Below are positions 18,135-25,182 of a stretch of DNA of 64,000 nucleotides, in pieces (positions within the stretch are counted from its first letter, which is position 1; every line of letters starts with the position of its first letter). Source of the stretch: Heritagella_A intestinalis (GTDB taxonomy: Bacteria > Bacillota > Clostridia > Oscillospirales > Acutalibacteraceae). The translations under genes were made by a program, and so were the position numbers. The notes below the pieces were generated by a model that was given only the letters and a program-made list of their open reading frames with translations, was not told the origin of the DNA and did no database searches. The DNA is taken from assembly GCA_904418995.1 (NCBI GenBank), contig CAJFQF010000005.1, positions 42,980-106,979 on the forward strand, read 5' to 3'.

Positions 18135-18224
18135 TCAGCCTTGATTGGGCTGTCTCCGGATGCCGAACATACGGCGCAGGCAGAATCCCAAGAAACCGGA
18201 ACCCTTCATGACAACAATTTTCAT
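18135..18224 (-). CDS. spoVM: SpoVM, 29-residue curvature-sensing coat anchor
   Basis: A very short gene on the minus strand, 29 codons plus stop. The protein starts MKIVVMKGSGFLGF and continues with an amphipathic, basic stretch (CLRRMFGIRRQ). SpoVM proteins are 25-30 residues, begin MKhhhhK, then a Pro/Gly-Lys-Phe-Leu turn and an amphipathic helix with Arg/Lys and a F/LG step near the end; this fits the clostridial variants well. SpoVM sits on the convex forespore membrane and recruits SpoIVA, whose gene is 1.1 kb away. AAAGGA lies nine bases before the ATG. The usual length cut-offs would miss it. Confidence 0.85.
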   Translation of the reverse strand: MKIVVMKGSGFLGFCLRRMFGIRRQPNQG

Positions 18225-18263
18225 GGCGATCCATCCTTTCCAAAAGCCGGCGCAGCCGGCGGG

Positions 18264-18440
18264 TTATGCCCGACGCAGGAGGGAGATCCCTAGGGCCACC
18301 ATGATGACGGCGGAGAAAAACAGCACCAGCTGTAAAGGGCAAAAGCAGGCCACTGCCATTCCCAGCCCAAAGGTGACGGCGTGCATTCCCCGGCACCGGG
18401 TAAACCTGGCGCAGATGTCGGCGCAGCGTCCTTTCTTCAT
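18264..18440 (-). CDS. 58-residue hydrophobic protein upstream of spoVM
   Basis: An ATG at 18440 preceded by a strong GGAAAGGAGGGG site opens a 58-codon gene ending 39 bp before spoVM on the same strand. The N-terminal 18 residues are basic and contain three cysteines (MKKGRCADICARFTRCRG); the rest is one long or two short hydrophobic helices (GLGMAVACFCPLQLVLFF) ending LLRRA. I do not recognise the family. The very good ribosome site, the promoter in front and the tight link to spoVM argue that it is a real gene, probably expressed together with spoVM. Confidence 0.65.
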   Translation of the reverse strand: MKKGRCADICARFTRCRGMHAVTFGLGMAVACFCPLQLVLFFSAVIMVALGISLLRRA

Positions 18441-18473
18441 CCGGAACCCCTCCTTTCCGCAGGGATATACCAT

Positions 18474-18503
18474 ACTATACAGAAGAGGGGAAAAGTGTGA
18501 CAA
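18474..18503 (-). promoter_or_regulatory. Candidate promoter for the small-membrane-protein/spoVM unit
   Basis: On the minus strand TTGTCA (18498-18503) and TATAGT (18474-18479) are 18 bases apart, a sigma-A-like pair just upstream of the 58-codon gene. No good sigma-E or sigma-K motif was seen here, so the timing of expression is unclear. Confidence 0.4.
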
Positions 18504-18550
18504 AGACAAGACCCCATTCGCTTTGGAGGAGTACGGAGCCTTTCCGGGGA

Positions 18551-19939
18551 TTAGGACTTTGCCCCTTTTGACCGCTCTTCCGGGGCGAAGCCCATATGGC
18601 GGATGCGCCGGCGCAGCCAGTTTCCCCGCAGATAGTAGATGATAAACAGGATAGAGGTCACAATCCAGGCGATGGGGTAGCTCAGCAGGACTGTTTGCAG
18701 GTCGTTCCATACCGGCACGGCGGCGGCGATCCAAACAATCCGCAGCACACAAGTGCCCAAACAGGTGATAATCATGGGAATCAGGGAATCGCCTGTGCCC
18801 CGGATGGCTCCGGAAAAAATCTCTACGCAGACGTAAGTAAAGTAGAAGGGGATAATGGTGTAGAGGATTTCCATGCCCACCTGGATGACCTGGGCGTCTG
18901 CAGTAAAGAGCTGATAAACATAAGAGCCCCACAGCAGAAGGATTGCGCTCATGAGGATAGCAGTGCCAAAAGCCATAGCCAGGCAGATGCGCACGCTTTT
19001 GCGGATGCGGTCGTATTTCTGAGCGCCGAAATTCTGTCCGGAGAAGGTGGTCACGGAGGTGCCGAAGGCCCCCATAATCATCCAGAACAAGCCGTCGATT
19101 TTGCCGTAGGCCGTCCAAGCGGCCACTGTGGTAGTGCCAAAGGCGTTGATGCTGGTCTGGATGATGATATTGGAAATACTGTACATAGAGGACTGCAGGC
19201 CTGCCGGGAGGCCGATTTGGATGATGTTCCGCAGAATATGCATATCCAGACGGATCTCCTTGAGATAGACCCGGTAAACGTCGCTGGAACGCATGAGAAT
19301 CACCAGAATCAGGATAGCGCTCACCGCCTGGGAGGTAATGGTGGCAATGGCCGCGCCCATTACGCCCCAGTGGAATACCAGCACAAACAGCAAATCCAGC
19401 ACCAGGTTCAGCACCGTACAGAGAATGAGAAAATACAGAGGCCGCTTGGAGTCGCCCACCGCCCGGAGGATACCGGAACCCATATTGTACAGGAGGTTGA
19501 ACACCATGCCGCCAAAGTAGATTTCAATGTAAACGATGGCGTAATCCATCACATCGTCCGGGGTCCCCATCACTTCCAAAGCCCAAGGGGAGAGGGCCAT
19601 ACCCAGCACCATGAAAATCAGGCCGCCCACAATGCCCAACGCCACGGCCGTGTGAACCGCCTGCATGGTTTCCCGGGCCATCCGCGCCCCATAATACTGG
19701 GAGATAATCACCGTGGCGCCTGCCGAAAGGCCCACGAAAAACCCCACCAGCAGATTGATAATGGTGCCGGTGGCGCCGCCCACAGCGGCCAGGGCTTGGG
19801 TGCCCACAAAATTCCCCACAATAATCGCGTCTACCGTGTTATACAGCTGCTGGAAGAATGTCCCCAGCAGGATGGGGAAGAAGAAAGAGAGGAGGGGTTT
19901 CCAGATAACGCCCTCAGTGATTCTGTTTTCCTTTACCAC
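18551..19939 (-). CDS. MATE family efflux transporter
   Basis: A 462-residue protein with about twelve transmembrane helices. The N-terminal half shows the family pattern PILLGTFFQQLYNTVDAIIVGNFVG and later GMVFNLLYNMGSGILRAVGDSKRP. MATE proteins export drugs or metabolites by exchange with sodium or protons. The start is GTG, with AAGAAGGG upstream. It shares its strand with comM but a terminator lies between them. The substrate cannot be predicted. Confidence 0.93.
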   Translation of the reverse strand: MVKENRITEGVIWKPLLSFFFPILLGTFFQQLYNTVDAIIVGNFVGTQALAAVGGATGTIINLLVGFFVGLSAGATVIISQYYGARMARETMQAVHTAVALGIVGGLIFMVLGMALSPWALEVMGTPDDVMDYAIVYIEIYFGGMVFNLLYNMGSGILRAVGDSKRPLYFLILCTVLNLVLDLLFVLVFHWGVMGAAIATITSQAVSAILILVILMRSSDVYRVYLKEIRLDMHILRNIIQIGLPAGLQSSMYSISNIIIQTSINAFGTTTVAAWTAYGKIDGLFWMIMGAFGTSVTTFSGQNFGAQKYDRIRKSVRICLAMAFGTAILMSAILLLWGSYVYQLFTADAQVIQVGMEILYTIIPFYFTYVCVEIFSGAIRGTGDSLIPMIITCLGTCVLRIVWIAAAVPVWNDLQTVLLSYPIAWIVTSILFIIYYLRGNWLRRRIRHMGFAPEERSKGAKS

Positions 19940-19971
19940 AATAATCGCCCTTCTTTTCCAAAAATCCGAAG

Positions 19972-19997
19972 AAAAAAGGCGGACAACCGCCTTTTTT
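19972..19997 (-). terminator. Terminator after the ComM-like gene
   Basis: AAAAGGCGG (19974-19982) pairs with CCGCCTTTT (19987-19995), with A runs upstream and T runs downstream, so it works in either direction. It follows the minus-strand ComM gene. Confidence 0.75.
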
Positions 19998-20054
19998 CTC
20001 TCTTTGTATATCAGGATATCATGTTCCCAAGGGTTTGTCCAGATGGAAACCGGT

Positions 20055-21590
20055 TTACAGCTCCCGGTCCCAGTACCGCCTGTCTAAACTGCGGTACTGT
20101 ACGGCTTCCGCAGCGTGCCGGGGCTGGATTTCCCGGCTGCCGTCCAGGTCTGCAATGGTGCGCGAGACTTTCAGCACCCGGTCAAAGGCTCTGGCGGAAA
20201 GCCCCAGCTTCTCAAAGGCCGTGCGCAGCAGTTCCAGGGTCTGCGGAGGGGCGATACAGACCTCATGAAGCATGGCGGGAGGGATGCGGGCATTACAGGA
20301 AATCCCTGTGCCGGCAAAACGCTGGTTTTGAATCTCCCTGGCCCGGTTGACCCGTTCCCGAATGGCAGCGGAGGGCTCCCCTTTTTCCCGGGAGGTAAAT
20401 TCGTCAAAAGAAATGGGCGGCACCTCCACATGAAGGTCCAGACGATCCAAAAGAGGGCCGGAGATCCGCCCCAAATAGTGGTTTACCGCGTTGGCAGAGC
20501 AGGTGCAGGCCCGGGTGGGATGCCCAAAATAGCCGCAGGGGCAGGGGTTCATGGCGGCCACCAGCATAAAGGAGCAGGGATAGGTGATGGTGCCGCTGAC
20601 CCGGGAAATGGATACCACGCCGTCCTCCAGGGGCTGGCGGAGGGATTCCATGGCCGGGCGGGTGAACTCCGGCAACTCGTCCAAAAACAGCACGCCGTTG
20701 TGGGCCAGGGAGATTTCCCCAGGCCGGGGAATACTACCCCCGCCGGAAAGCCCCGCTGCGGAGACAGAGTGGTGGGGGGAGCGGAAAGGCCGCCGGCGGA
20801 TCAGGGTTCCGCCGTGGGGGATCGTCCCGGCAACCGAGTGGATTTCCGTGGTTTCCAGCATTTCTTCCATGGTCATTTCCGGCAGGATGGAGGGGAGGCG
20901 TTTGGCCAGCATGCTTTTCCCGGAGCCAGGAGGACCAATAAGCAAAACGTTATGCCCCCCGCTAGCGGCAATCTCCAGGGCGCGTTTGGCTTCCAGTTGG
21001 CCCCGCACATCGGCAAAGTCCAATAACGCTTCCGCGGTATCATCTCCCTGGGTTGGAGAAAAGGTTGCCGTGGGCAGCTGGCCGCGTCCCCGGAGAAAAT
21101 CCACCAGTTCCCGGACGCCGGAAACCGGATAAATCTCGATTCCTTCTACCACGGCGGCTTCCTTGGCGTTGGCAGCCGGCACAAACAGCCGCCGGAACCC
21201 GGCCTTGCGTGCGGCAATGGCCATGGGCAGCGCTCCCAGCACCGGACGGATCTCCCCGGAAAGGGAAAGCTCCCCAATAAACACGCTGTCATCGGTTTCA
21301 GCCTGAAGCTGTCCGGTAGCCTTCAGCAGGGCCATTAACAGAGGCAGATCATAGAGGGGGCCGTCCTTTTTCTTGTCAGCCGGCGCCAAATTCATGGTGA
21401 TGCGGCCGGTTGGATAGGCAAAACCGCAATTTTTCAGGGCAGAGCGGACCCGTTCCCGGGACTCCTTTACCGCCGTGCCAGGGAGGCCCACAATATCAAA
21501 GCAGGGGACTCCTTTGGCCAGATCCGCTTCTACTTCTACCGTGAACGCCTCCAGCCCATACAATCCCATGCTGAACAGTCTTGCAATCAA
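20055..21590 (-). CDS. comM: YifB/ComM family Mg chelatase-like AAA+ ATPase
   Basis: A 511-residue protein with three parts: an N-terminal Lon-protease-like fold (VEVEADLAKGVPCFDIVGLPG), the AAA+ core with Walker A GPPGSGKS and Walker B LFLDELPEF, and a C-terminal zinc-binding and helical region (CPCGYFGHPTRACTCS). ComM homologues act as hexameric helicases that extend branch migration in natural transformation. The start is TTG at 21590 with GAGG nine bases upstream. A TATAAT-like box lies upstream on this strand, divergent from the sigma-factor gene. Confidence 0.95.
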   Translation of the reverse strand: MIARLFSMGLYGLEAFTVEVEADLAKGVPCFDIVGLPGTAVKESRERVRSALKNCGFAYPTGRITMNLAPADKKKDGPLYDLPLLMALLKATGQLQAETDDSVFIGELSLSGEIRPVLGALPMAIAARKAGFRRLFVPAANAKEAAVVEGIEIYPVSGVRELVDFLRGRGQLPTATFSPTQGDDTAEALLDFADVRGQLEAKRALEIAASGGHNVLLIGPPGSGKSMLAKRLPSILPEMTMEEMLETTEIHSVAGTIPHGGTLIRRRPFRSPHHSVSAAGLSGGGSIPRPGEISLAHNGVLFLDELPEFTRPAMESLRQPLEDGVVSISRVSGTITYPCSFMLVAAMNPCPCGYFGHPTRACTCSANAVNHYLGRISGPLLDRLDLHVEVPPISFDEFTSREKGEPSAAIRERVNRAREIQNQRFAGTGISCNARIPPAMLHEVCIAPPQTLELLRTAFEKLGLSARAFDRVLKVSRTIADLDGSREIQPRHAAEAVQYRSLDRRYWDREL

Positions 21591-21705
21591 ATTTCTCGCC
21601 TCATCTTCTCCGTAGATTTATGACATGCTATGAAAGTATTATATCGAATAGCCAGGCTAAAATAATTTTCCAAAAGAATTATAAGAGGTTCCGAGGAAAA
21701 AATCC

Positions 21706-21717
21706 GACAAATTTGTC
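21706..21717. promoter_or_regulatory. Perfect 12-bp palindrome in the divergent comM/sigma-factor region
   Basis: GACAAATTTGTC is its own reverse complement and lies between the two divergent genes, 84 bp upstream of the sigma-factor -35 box. It could be an operator; no binding protein can be named. The remaining 279-bp gap is AT-rich and holds no gene. Confidence 0.3.
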
Positions 21718-21800
21718 TATTGTCAGAGAGACTTTCGATACATTTTCTAAACATGGCAAGGGATGATAAATAAAATTTATTGATTATTTTTGAATTTTCC

Positions 21801-21829
21801 TTGACTTTTCCGGGGAAATGGAGTATGAT
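21801..21829 (+). promoter_or_regulatory. Sigma-A promoter of the sigma-factor gene
   Basis: TTGACT (21801-21806) and TATGAT (21824-21829) are 17 bases apart. Transcription would start near 21836, which excludes the in-frame ATGs at 21825 and 21828 as starts. Confidence 0.75.
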
Positions 21830-21869
21830 GGAAAAAACAGCAAAACGTCCCGCCGCAAACGAGGTGTTA

Positions 21870-22445
21870 ATGGGCTTGAAATGGGAAACTCTGCCGGAAG
21901 ATGAATTGATTTTGCTGGTGCAGAAAGGGAGCGGAGAAGCTTTTGTGGAGCTGGCCTCCCGGTATCTGCCCCTGATTCACCGGATGGCTTCCCCGTACCG
22001 CTCTTCTTTTTTGGAGGCGGAGGACCTTTCCCAGGAAGGGCTTTTAGGTCTGTTTGCGGCAGCCGGCGGGTATCGCCGGGACCGTGGGACTTCCTTTTCT
22101 GCCTATGCGGCTGCCTGTATTTCCAACCGGATTCTTTCGGCATACCGCAAGGCCTGCAGCAAAAAAAATGCGGCGCTGCGGGAATCTGTCCCCTTGGAAG
22201 AGGAAGAGGCCGCGCAGCCGGAGCCTTTTTTCGGGGACCCGGAAGCCCTGCTGATCCGCCGGGAGGCGCTGGCCACCCTGCTGGAAAAGTTCCGCCGGAG
22301 CCTGACCCCGCGGGAGCGGGAGGCGCTGGCCTGGTATGCCGCAGGGTATTCTTACCGGGAAACCGCCCAACGGCTGGGAGTTTCCGTTAAGTCGGTAGAG
22401 GGGGCCATTCAGAGAGCCCGGAAGAAATTGCGGGCTGTGGTGTAG
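21870..22445 (+). CDS. SigH-like RNA polymerase sigma factor
   Basis: A 191-residue sigma-70 family protein. Region 2 (EDLSQEGLLGLFAAAGGYRRDRGTSFSAYA, written in part) and region 4 with its helix-turn-helix (SYRETAQRLGVSVKSVEGA) are both clear. The size, the early region-2 start without region 1 and the AxxCIxNRILSAYRK pattern are closest to SigH, the transition-state sigma factor that begins sporulation. The ATG at 21870, with GAGGTG upstream, is chosen because the promoter overlaps the earlier in-frame ATGs. A specific paralogue cannot be assigned from sequence alone. Confidence 0.85.
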   Translation: MGLKWETLPEDELILLVQKGSGEAFVELASRYLPLIHRMASPYRSSFLEAEDLSQEGLLGLFAAAGGYRRDRGTSFSAYAAACISNRILSAYRKACSKKNAALRESVPLEEEEAAQPEPFFGDPEALLIRREALATLLEKFRRSLTPREREALAWYAAGYSYRETAQRLGVSVKSVEGAIQRARKKLRAVV

Positions 22446-22464
22446 GATGCTGTTTTGATTGAGA

Positions 22465-22530
22465 TGCCCCGGTAGCTTAAAGGTAGAGCGTTGATTTTCA
22501 AAGGCGGCGGTGCGAATCCGTCTACGGGCA
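22465..22530 (+). other. Truncated tRNA-like element
   Basis: A 66-base element with a tRNA D-arm (TAGCTTAAAGGTAGAGC, 22473-22489), a T-arm (stem GGCGG / CCGTC, loop TGCGAAT, 22506-22522) and a partial acceptor stem (GCCC at 22466-22469 with GGGC at 22526-22529). The acceptor has two mismatches and one wobble pair, and the space for the anticodon arm is only about 16 bases, holding a four-pair hairpin TTGA/TCAA with loop TTT and no proper anticodon loop. It is either a decayed tRNA or a tRNA mimic. It lies between the sigma-factor gene and a zinc-ribbon gene. Confidence 0.5.
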
Positions 22531-22562
22531 AATTTCTATTATCCAAAGTGAGGTATATTCCC

Positions 22563-22838
22563 ATGTACGAAGACAAGACCCTGATCTGTAAGGAATGCGG
22601 CGCTGAATTTGTGTTCACCGCCGGCGAGCAGGAGTTCTACGCCTCCAAGGGCTTTGTAAACGAGCCCCAGAGATGCAAGGCCTGCCGTGACGCCCGTAAG
22701 AACGCTTCCAGACCGGAGCGTGAAATGTTCACCGCTGTCTGCGCTTCCTGCGGCAAGGAGGCCAGAGTGCCCTTTAAGCCTCGCGAGGACCGCCCGGTGT
22801 ATTGCAGCGAGTGCTTCGCCAAGATGAGAGAGGAATAA
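22563..22838 (+). CDS. Double zinc-ribbon protein
   Basis: A 91-residue protein with four CxxC pairs: CKEC and CKAC flank a first zinc ribbon (zf-trcl type, MYEDKTLICKECGAEFVFTA), and CASC and CSEC form a second (MFTAVCASCGKEARVPFKP). Proteins of this kind are common in Clostridia and Bacteroidetes; their function is unknown. GTGAGG at 22548-22553 precedes the ATG by nine bases. Codon choice resembles that of highly expressed genes. A strong terminator follows. Confidence 0.88.
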   Translation: MYEDKTLICKECGAEFVFTAGEQEFYASKGFVNEPQRCKACRDARKNASRPEREMFTAVCASCGKEARVPFKPREDRPVYCSECFAKMREE

Positions 22839-22865
22839 TCTCCTTCTTTGCAGATCGCAATGTTT

Positions 22866-22900
22866 CCCCCCCTGCTCTCTGTGGGCAGGGGGATTTTTTT
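22866..22900 (+). terminator. Strong terminator after the zinc-ribbon gene
   Basis: CCCCCCTGC (22866-22874) pairs with GCAGGGGG (22885-22892) and is followed by ATTTTTTT. Confidence 0.88.
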
Positions 22901-22922
22901 GTATCCGGCTCTTCTTATACCT

Positions 22923-22950
22923 TTGCATCCTGGGGGAAGGGTGCTATAAT
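22923..22950 (+). promoter_or_regulatory. Promoter of the GT-C-like gene
   Basis: TTGCAT (22923-22928) and TATAAT (22945-22950) are 16 bases apart. The A+G-rich box and ATG at 22951-22967 would lie at or just after the start point and open only a 10-codon frame. Confidence 0.65.
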
Positions 22951-22993
22951 AGGGGGAAGACAACATGGGGAGAAAATTCTGTGGGGGTTGCGT

Positions 22994-24811
22994 ATGACCG
23001 TTTGGATGGAAATGCTGACAGGGCGGAGAAAATGCAAATATCCTGCGGCAAGGGTGCTGCCGTATGTGGGCTTTGCCCTGCTGTTCCTCGTGTTTTTCTG
23101 GAGGGCCTTCCGGGGCTTTGACTGGTCGGACGAATCCGCCTATTACGCCGCCCCTTACCGGCTCGTTCTGGGAGACAGGCCCCTGGTGGACAGTTGGGAC
23201 AGCCATCCGGGATGGTCGTTGCTGGCAGCGCCTTTTTTGTGGCTCTATGGCCAGTGGAAGGGCAGCATGGACGGCCTGCTGTTGGCAGGGCGATTGTGTT
23301 TTCTGGTGGTGCAGACCGGGACAGCGGTATTCACATACCGCCGGCTGCTGGCGCTTTGCCGCAGCCATTTGGCGGCGATGCTGGCCGGATGGCTCACCGC
23401 CGCTTTTGTGCCCGGGATGATCTTCAATTTTTCTTATGAATCCGTAGGCCTTTTTGCCATGGTCCTTTCCTGTGTCACCTTGGTGTGGCAGTATCGCCGG
23501 GAGGCCTCCCGTGTCGGCCCGGCATCTTTAGGAGCGGGGCTGCTGGCCGGCCTAGCAGGGGTGGTATACCCGGCCTTCCTGCAGGGAGTGCTCCCCATGG
23601 GGGTGGCCCTGGTGCTGTACCGGCCTGGCGTCAGGAAAAAAGGGTTGCGCTCTTTGGCGCCGCTGTTCCTGTTTTTGGCGGGAGTACTGCTCCCCTTGGC
23701 GGTGGAGATCATTGTTTTGGGCCAGTGGATTGGGTGGCCGATCCTGGCACGAGAGCTTCCCTGGCTGATCACCAGCCGGAATTGCCCGTTTTCCAGCTAT
23801 TGGAATGGTTTTTTTACCTTTTTTACGCAGTATTCCCAGGCGGACAGCTCCTATCTGGTGGAATTTTCTCTGTTGGCCCTGTTGGTGTTGGTGAAGCGGA
23901 TACATCTGTCCCTGGATCTGCCCTTCCGGATAGAGGATATTTTCTACAGCATAGTAAAGATCGCCCTGCCGGTGTGTATTCTGGCCAATGTGGTGCTTAT
24001 TGTCGCGGCGCCCAACTGGGATATGCCGGCGGATGTGAAAATGACCCAGCTTCTGGCCAGTGCGGGGCTGTGGCCGGTAATATTGTGCCTGCAAAACCCC
24101 ACCCGCCGGAGTAAAATCCTTCTCTGGGGGATGTATCTTCCCGGACAGCTCATGGCCTTTGGGGCCCATCTCACTGACCGTCCATCGGATTTTGGGGCGG
24201 CCTTTGCGCTGCTGCCTTCCATGCTGGCAGCGGTGCTTATGGTTTATGAAAATTACGGCCCTTTGCTCCGCAGCATCAATCGGGGTTCTATGGAGGCCGT
24301 GGTGGCGGTCATCCGCACCTGCATGGCCATGGTGGCGTTGTTCCTGCTGGGAACAACCATCGTCATCCGCTCGGGCCTGTCCTACCGGGATCTGCCGGTA
24401 TCGGAACTGCACACCCAGCTTACCAGCGGCCCCGCCCAGGGAATCTATACCACGGAGATTGACGCCCAGGCCTATGAGAGCATGGTGCAGGAGATTCGGG
24501 ACACCCAGGAGGGGCGCCGGCGGGTGTTGATATTGGGAAACCTGCCCTTTGGCTATCTTTGCAGCGATTTGCCGGTAGCCTCTCCCATGGTATCCCAGGT
24601 GCCGGTAAACAGTTCGTATCTCTATGATTATCTGGCGGAGGATTTGGAACGCCGCCCGGACTGGATTTATGTGCCAAACCCTCTGTACGGCTATGGGAAC
24701 GGGGATAACGCCCTGAGCGTCAAGGAGGTCCAGTGGATTGCCGGCAGTGAGCTGGAGATGCAGGAGTCTGTATATTCCACGGTATATATCGTAGCGGAGA
24801 AGAAGGAATGA
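22994..24811 (+). CDS. Multipass membrane protein, probable GT-C glycosyltransferase
   Basis: A 605-residue protein with about eleven hydrophobic helices and a hydrophilic C-terminal domain of about 110 residues. Directly after the first helix comes an external loop with WSDESAYYAAPYRLVLGD, resembling the DE motif of the GT39/PMT-like GT-C enzymes that use polyprenyl-phosphate sugars. That similarity is a pattern judgement, not proof. The ATG at 22994 has a run of five G residues seven bases upstream. The gene stands alone between two terminators, so it is probably a single transcription unit. Confidence 0.7.
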   Translation: MTVWMEMLTGRRKCKYPAARVLPYVGFALLFLVFFWRAFRGFDWSDESAYYAAPYRLVLGDRPLVDSWDSHPGWSLLAAPFLWLYGQWKGSMDGLLLAGRLCFLVVQTGTAVFTYRRLLALCRSHLAAMLAGWLTAAFVPGMIFNFSYESVGLFAMVLSCVTLVWQYRREASRVGPASLGAGLLAGLAGVVYPAFLQGVLPMGVALVLYRPGVRKKGLRSLAPLFLFLAGVLLPLAVEIIVLGQWIGWPILARELPWLITSRNCPFSSYWNGFFTFFTQYSQADSSYLVEFSLLALLVLVKRIHLSLDLPFRIEDIFYSIVKIALPVCILANVVLIVAAPNWDMPADVKMTQLLASAGLWPVILCLQNPTRRSKILLWGMYLPGQLMAFGAHLTDRPSDFGAAFALLPSMLAAVLMVYENYGPLLRSINRGSMEAVVAVIRTCMAMVALFLLGTTIVIRSGLSYRDLPVSELHTQLTSGPAQGIYTTEIDAQAYESMVQEIRDTQEGRRRVLILGNLPFGYLCSDLPVASPMVSQVPVNSSYLYDYLAEDLERRPDWIYVPNPLYGYGNGDNALSVKEVQWIAGSELEMQESVYSTVYIVAEKKE

Positions 24812-24882
24812 GACGGGTCCCACCGCTGAAATCAAAATTGCAGACGGGTTGGAAGAGAAAAATAAAATACATTACATTTTGT

Positions 24883-24908
24883 GGGAGGCTGCTAAGCCTC
24901 CCATTTTT
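24883..24908 (+). terminator. Terminator 1 after the GT-C-like gene
   Basis: GGGAGGCT (24883-24890) and AGCCTCCC (24895-24902) with a four-base loop, followed by ATTTTTAT. Confidence 0.8.
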
Positions 24909-24911
24909 ATC

Positions 24912-24950
24912 GGGACAGACGCAGGGGAAAGCCAAGCGTCTGTCCCTTTT
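24912..24950 (+). terminator. Terminator 2 after the GT-C-like gene
   Basis: GGGACAGACGC (24912-24922) and GCGTCTGTCCC (24936-24946) followed by TTTT; a second hairpin in tandem with the first. Confidence 0.75.
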
Positions 24951-25062
24951 ACTTTATGGGAAAAATGCCGGCGCGCCTTTACAAATCCAGAGGCTTTGTA
25001 AAGATTGATAGACTATGAAAATAAAAAGTCTGTAAGCTTATGTAATATTACGGTAAAGTGCC

Positions 25063-25091
25063 TTGCGGAGGAAAAAATGGCCTGCTATAAT
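25063..25091 (+). promoter_or_regulatory. Promoter of the wall-anchored phosphoesterase
   Basis: TTGCGG (25063-25068) and TATAAT (25086-25091), spacing 17, about 85 bp before the start codon. No clear PhoP box was recognised. Confidence 0.6.
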
Positions 25092-25182
25092 GACCCACGG
25101 AACAGATTCCCAGTTTCCAAACCAAACTGCGGCGGGTTCCAAACCCCGCAAAAAATCTACTGAAGAGAGAAGAGGATGAACC

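Larger units (their letters stand above)
24812..25182 (+). other. 371-bp gap: two terminators and a promoter, no gene
   Basis: The gap holds two tandem intrinsic terminators (24883-24950) for the upstream gene, an AT-rich stretch, and a promoter at 25063-25091 for the phosphoesterase gene. No credible reading frame or RNA gene was seen. Confidence 0.7.

Noticed and set aside
18596..20350. A 584-codon plus-strand open frame across the MATE gene and the end of the ComM gene
   Set aside because: Both minus-strand genes have full family motifs; the plus-strand text is rich in His, Asp and Gly without any domain, a typical antisense shadow.
22465..22530. Functional tRNA
   Set aside because: The anticodon arm is too short and the acceptor stem has mismatches, so it cannot be read as a normal tRNA; kept as a tRNA-like element.
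22951..22997. Leader peptide of ten codons (ATG at 22965) before the GT-C-like gene
   Set aside because: The purine-rich box would lie at or before the predicted transcript start, and the peptide shows no attenuation features.
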